Shown in pieces: positions 26,654 through 27,203 of a stretch of 27,203 nt of DNA. Within the stretch, counting starts at the first letter, position 1. Every line of letters starts with the position of its first letter. The DNA lies in IMG/VR virus record IMGVR_UViG_3300007541_000158, positions 1-27,203 of that record, one strand, 5' to 3'. The translations under genes and the position numbers were made by a program. The notes under the pieces are model-generated. The model was not told the DNA's origin and searched no databases. It saw nothing but the letters and a program-made list of their open reading frames with translations. This DNA is from a virus.

Positions 26654-26662
26654 TATTTATTA
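26654..26662 (-). promoter_or_regulatory. T4-type late promoter for glutaredoxin (TAATAAATA)
   Basis: The minus strand reads TAATAAATA about 19 nt before the glutaredoxin ATG. Its first TAA is the stop of the 91 aa gene (26660-26662). It is the fourth case in the window of a stop codon merged with a late box. Confidence 0.6.
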
Positions 26663-26935
26663 AGAATGTTTTTGCCTGAGTTCTGGATTTGGTTGTGAAG
26701 GAACTACAGGATTTCGAGTCTTATTTTTAATCACAATAAATGCATCATTTTGATAGGTAACTGTTCCATATGGTTTTGCCCATTTTGGATTTGCATCTGG
26801 GTGAGTTGCAGTGCCTGTTACAGCAACTCCACCAATCTCTACTGACAATTCATCATTATGATCCCAGTTCAATTCTTGAAGGGCAATTGCAAATTGCCCC
26901 AACATTGCAACTGAAGATGGCTGTATAGCAGTCAT
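26660..26935 (-). CDS. Conserved cyanophage protein downstream of psbD (91 aa)
   Basis: This 91 aa protein starts MTAIQPSSVAMLGQFAIALQ and contains ELNWDHNDELSVEIGGVAVT, GTATHPDANPKWAKPYGTVT and IVIKNKTRNPVVPS. It is beta-rich with no catalytic signature, conserved in cyanophages in my memory without a role. The ATG at 26935 directly follows the T run of the psbD terminator and has no ribosome site. A second ATG at codon 11 is not better. A GGGCAATT/AATTGCCC inverted repeat lies in the codons around residues 12-18. Confidence 0.7.
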   Translation of the reverse strand: MTAIQPSSVAMLGQFAIALQELNWDHNDELSVEIGGVAVTGTATHPDANPKWAKPYGTVTYQNDAFIVIKNKTRNPVVPSQPNPELRQKHS

Positions 26936-26960
26936 AAAAAAAGAGGGTTATAACCCTCTC
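26936..26960 (-). terminator. Rho-independent terminator of psbD
   Basis: The minus strand carries the 18 bp perfect palindrome AGAGGGTTA/TAACCCTCT (26942-26959), followed by a T run (26936-26942). It lies between the psbD stop and the start of the 91 aa gene, which begins at the end of the T run. Confidence 0.88.
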
Positions 26961-26966
26961 AGTGTA

Positions 26967-27203
26967 TCACAGAGCATTACCTCTTGGCAAGACTTCCTCT
27001 GGGAACACAAAGTTCTCATGAGGTTGATCCACTGGTGCCAACCAAGCACGAAGACCTTCATTCAAAAGAATGTTCTTTGTGTAGAAAGTTTCGAACTCAG
27101 GGTCTTCAGCAGCACGGATTTCTTGGGACACGAAATCATAAGCTCTCAAATTCAATGCTAAACCAATGATGCCGATGCTAGAGGTCCAAAGACCCATAAC
27201 GGG
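26967..27203 (-). CDS. psbD: Photosystem II D2 protein, C-terminal part (78 aa visible)
   Basis: The frame enters from the right edge as [20 protein letters not shown] and continues [34 protein letters not shown], then [20 protein letters not shown] and GNAL. This is the unmistakable C-terminus of D2 (the [11 protein letters not shown] end is nearly invariant). The 5' three-quarters of the gene lie outside the window. D2 pairs with D1 in the photosystem II reaction centre; phage copies replace photodamaged host protein. psbD in T4-like cyanophages is commonly near psbA. A terminator follows. Codon use looks less AT-biased than in the surrounding small genes, in line with host origin. Confidence 0.97.
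   Translation of the reverse strand, partial: PVMGLWTSSIGIIGLALNLRAYDFVSQEIRAAEDPEFETFYTKNILLNEGLRAWLAPVDQPHENFVFPEEVLPRGNAL

Noticed and set aside
26881-26899. GGGCAATT/AATTGCCC inverted repeat in the 91 aa gene
   Set aside because: It encodes ordinary residues (GQFAIA) and no regulatory partner is visible; likely chance within coding DNA.

Overview
The window is a piece of the genome of a T4-like marine cyanophage (contractile-tailed, infecting Synechococcus or Prochlorococcus). Three lines of evidence support this. The T4 baseplate and replication genes (gp4, gp5, gp26, gp32, gp33, gp48, gp53, gp54, gp59) are recognisable. They sit next to cyanophage auxiliary genes (phoH, thyX, a 2OG-Fe(II) oxygenase-like gene, glutaredoxin, and the 3' end of the photosystem II gene psbD). 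The DNA is AT-rich, densely packed and full of 1-4 nt stop/start overlaps. The exact host genus cannot be told from the window.

Layout, left to right. (1) 1-438: two small early-type genes on the minus strand, the first running off the left edge, behind a near-consensus sigma70 promoter. (2) 452-14101, minus strand: a late structural block. In transcription order it runs gp54 tube initiator, gp26, a short gp51-like ORF, two large hub/tape-measure candidates (733 and 698 aa), a gp27-like hub protein, a gp5-like spike without lysozyme, a needle-like protein, two tandem paralogous fibre-type proteins, a 399 aa structural protein and a 115 aa fibre-type protein. (3) 14103-17286, plus strand: gp4, a conserved hypothetical, gp48 and gp53, closed by a strong terminator at 17299. 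(4) 17362-22573, minus strand: the replication and late-transcription block: thyX, an 82 aa protein, phoH, a PD-(D/E)XK exonuclease, gp33, a 2OG oxygenase-like protein, gp59, a DUF1825 protein and gp32. (5) 22570-24621, minus strand: a hyper-compact early region of very small genes plus one 260 aa gene. It is punctuated by terminator/promoter modules, one of which is a perfect 46 bp direct repeat flanking the 260 aa gene. (6) 24637-27203, minus strand: small conserved hypotheticals, glutaredoxin and psbD.

How the parts work together. Five sigma70-like promoters of form TTGAC(T/A)-17 nt-TA(T/A)(A/G)AT head the early genes and would use the unmodified host RNA polymerase. Late genes carry NATAAATA boxes, the cyanophage version of the T4 late promoter. 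Their activation needs gp33, encoded here, with gp55 and the sliding clamp, which are not in this window. At four places the late box is built onto the TAA stop codon of the preceding gene. gp59 and gp32 act at the replication fork. thyX and glutaredoxin supply and reduce nucleotides, and psbD would help keep photosystem II working during infection.

The most interesting structures are these: the 46 bp module (terminator arm + promoter + start of the ribosome binding site) duplicated around a single cargo gene, which matches the idea of mobile regulatory cassettes in T4-type phages; an RlpA-like double-psi beta-barrel domain in a tail protein, in a phage whose gp5 has no lysozyme; several overlooked micro-ORFs (22-59 codons), two of which are single membrane helices; and a possible alternative-pairing RNA switch in front of a membrane-protein gene near 25855-25924. 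No tRNA, rRNA, CRISPR array or insertion sequence was seen.
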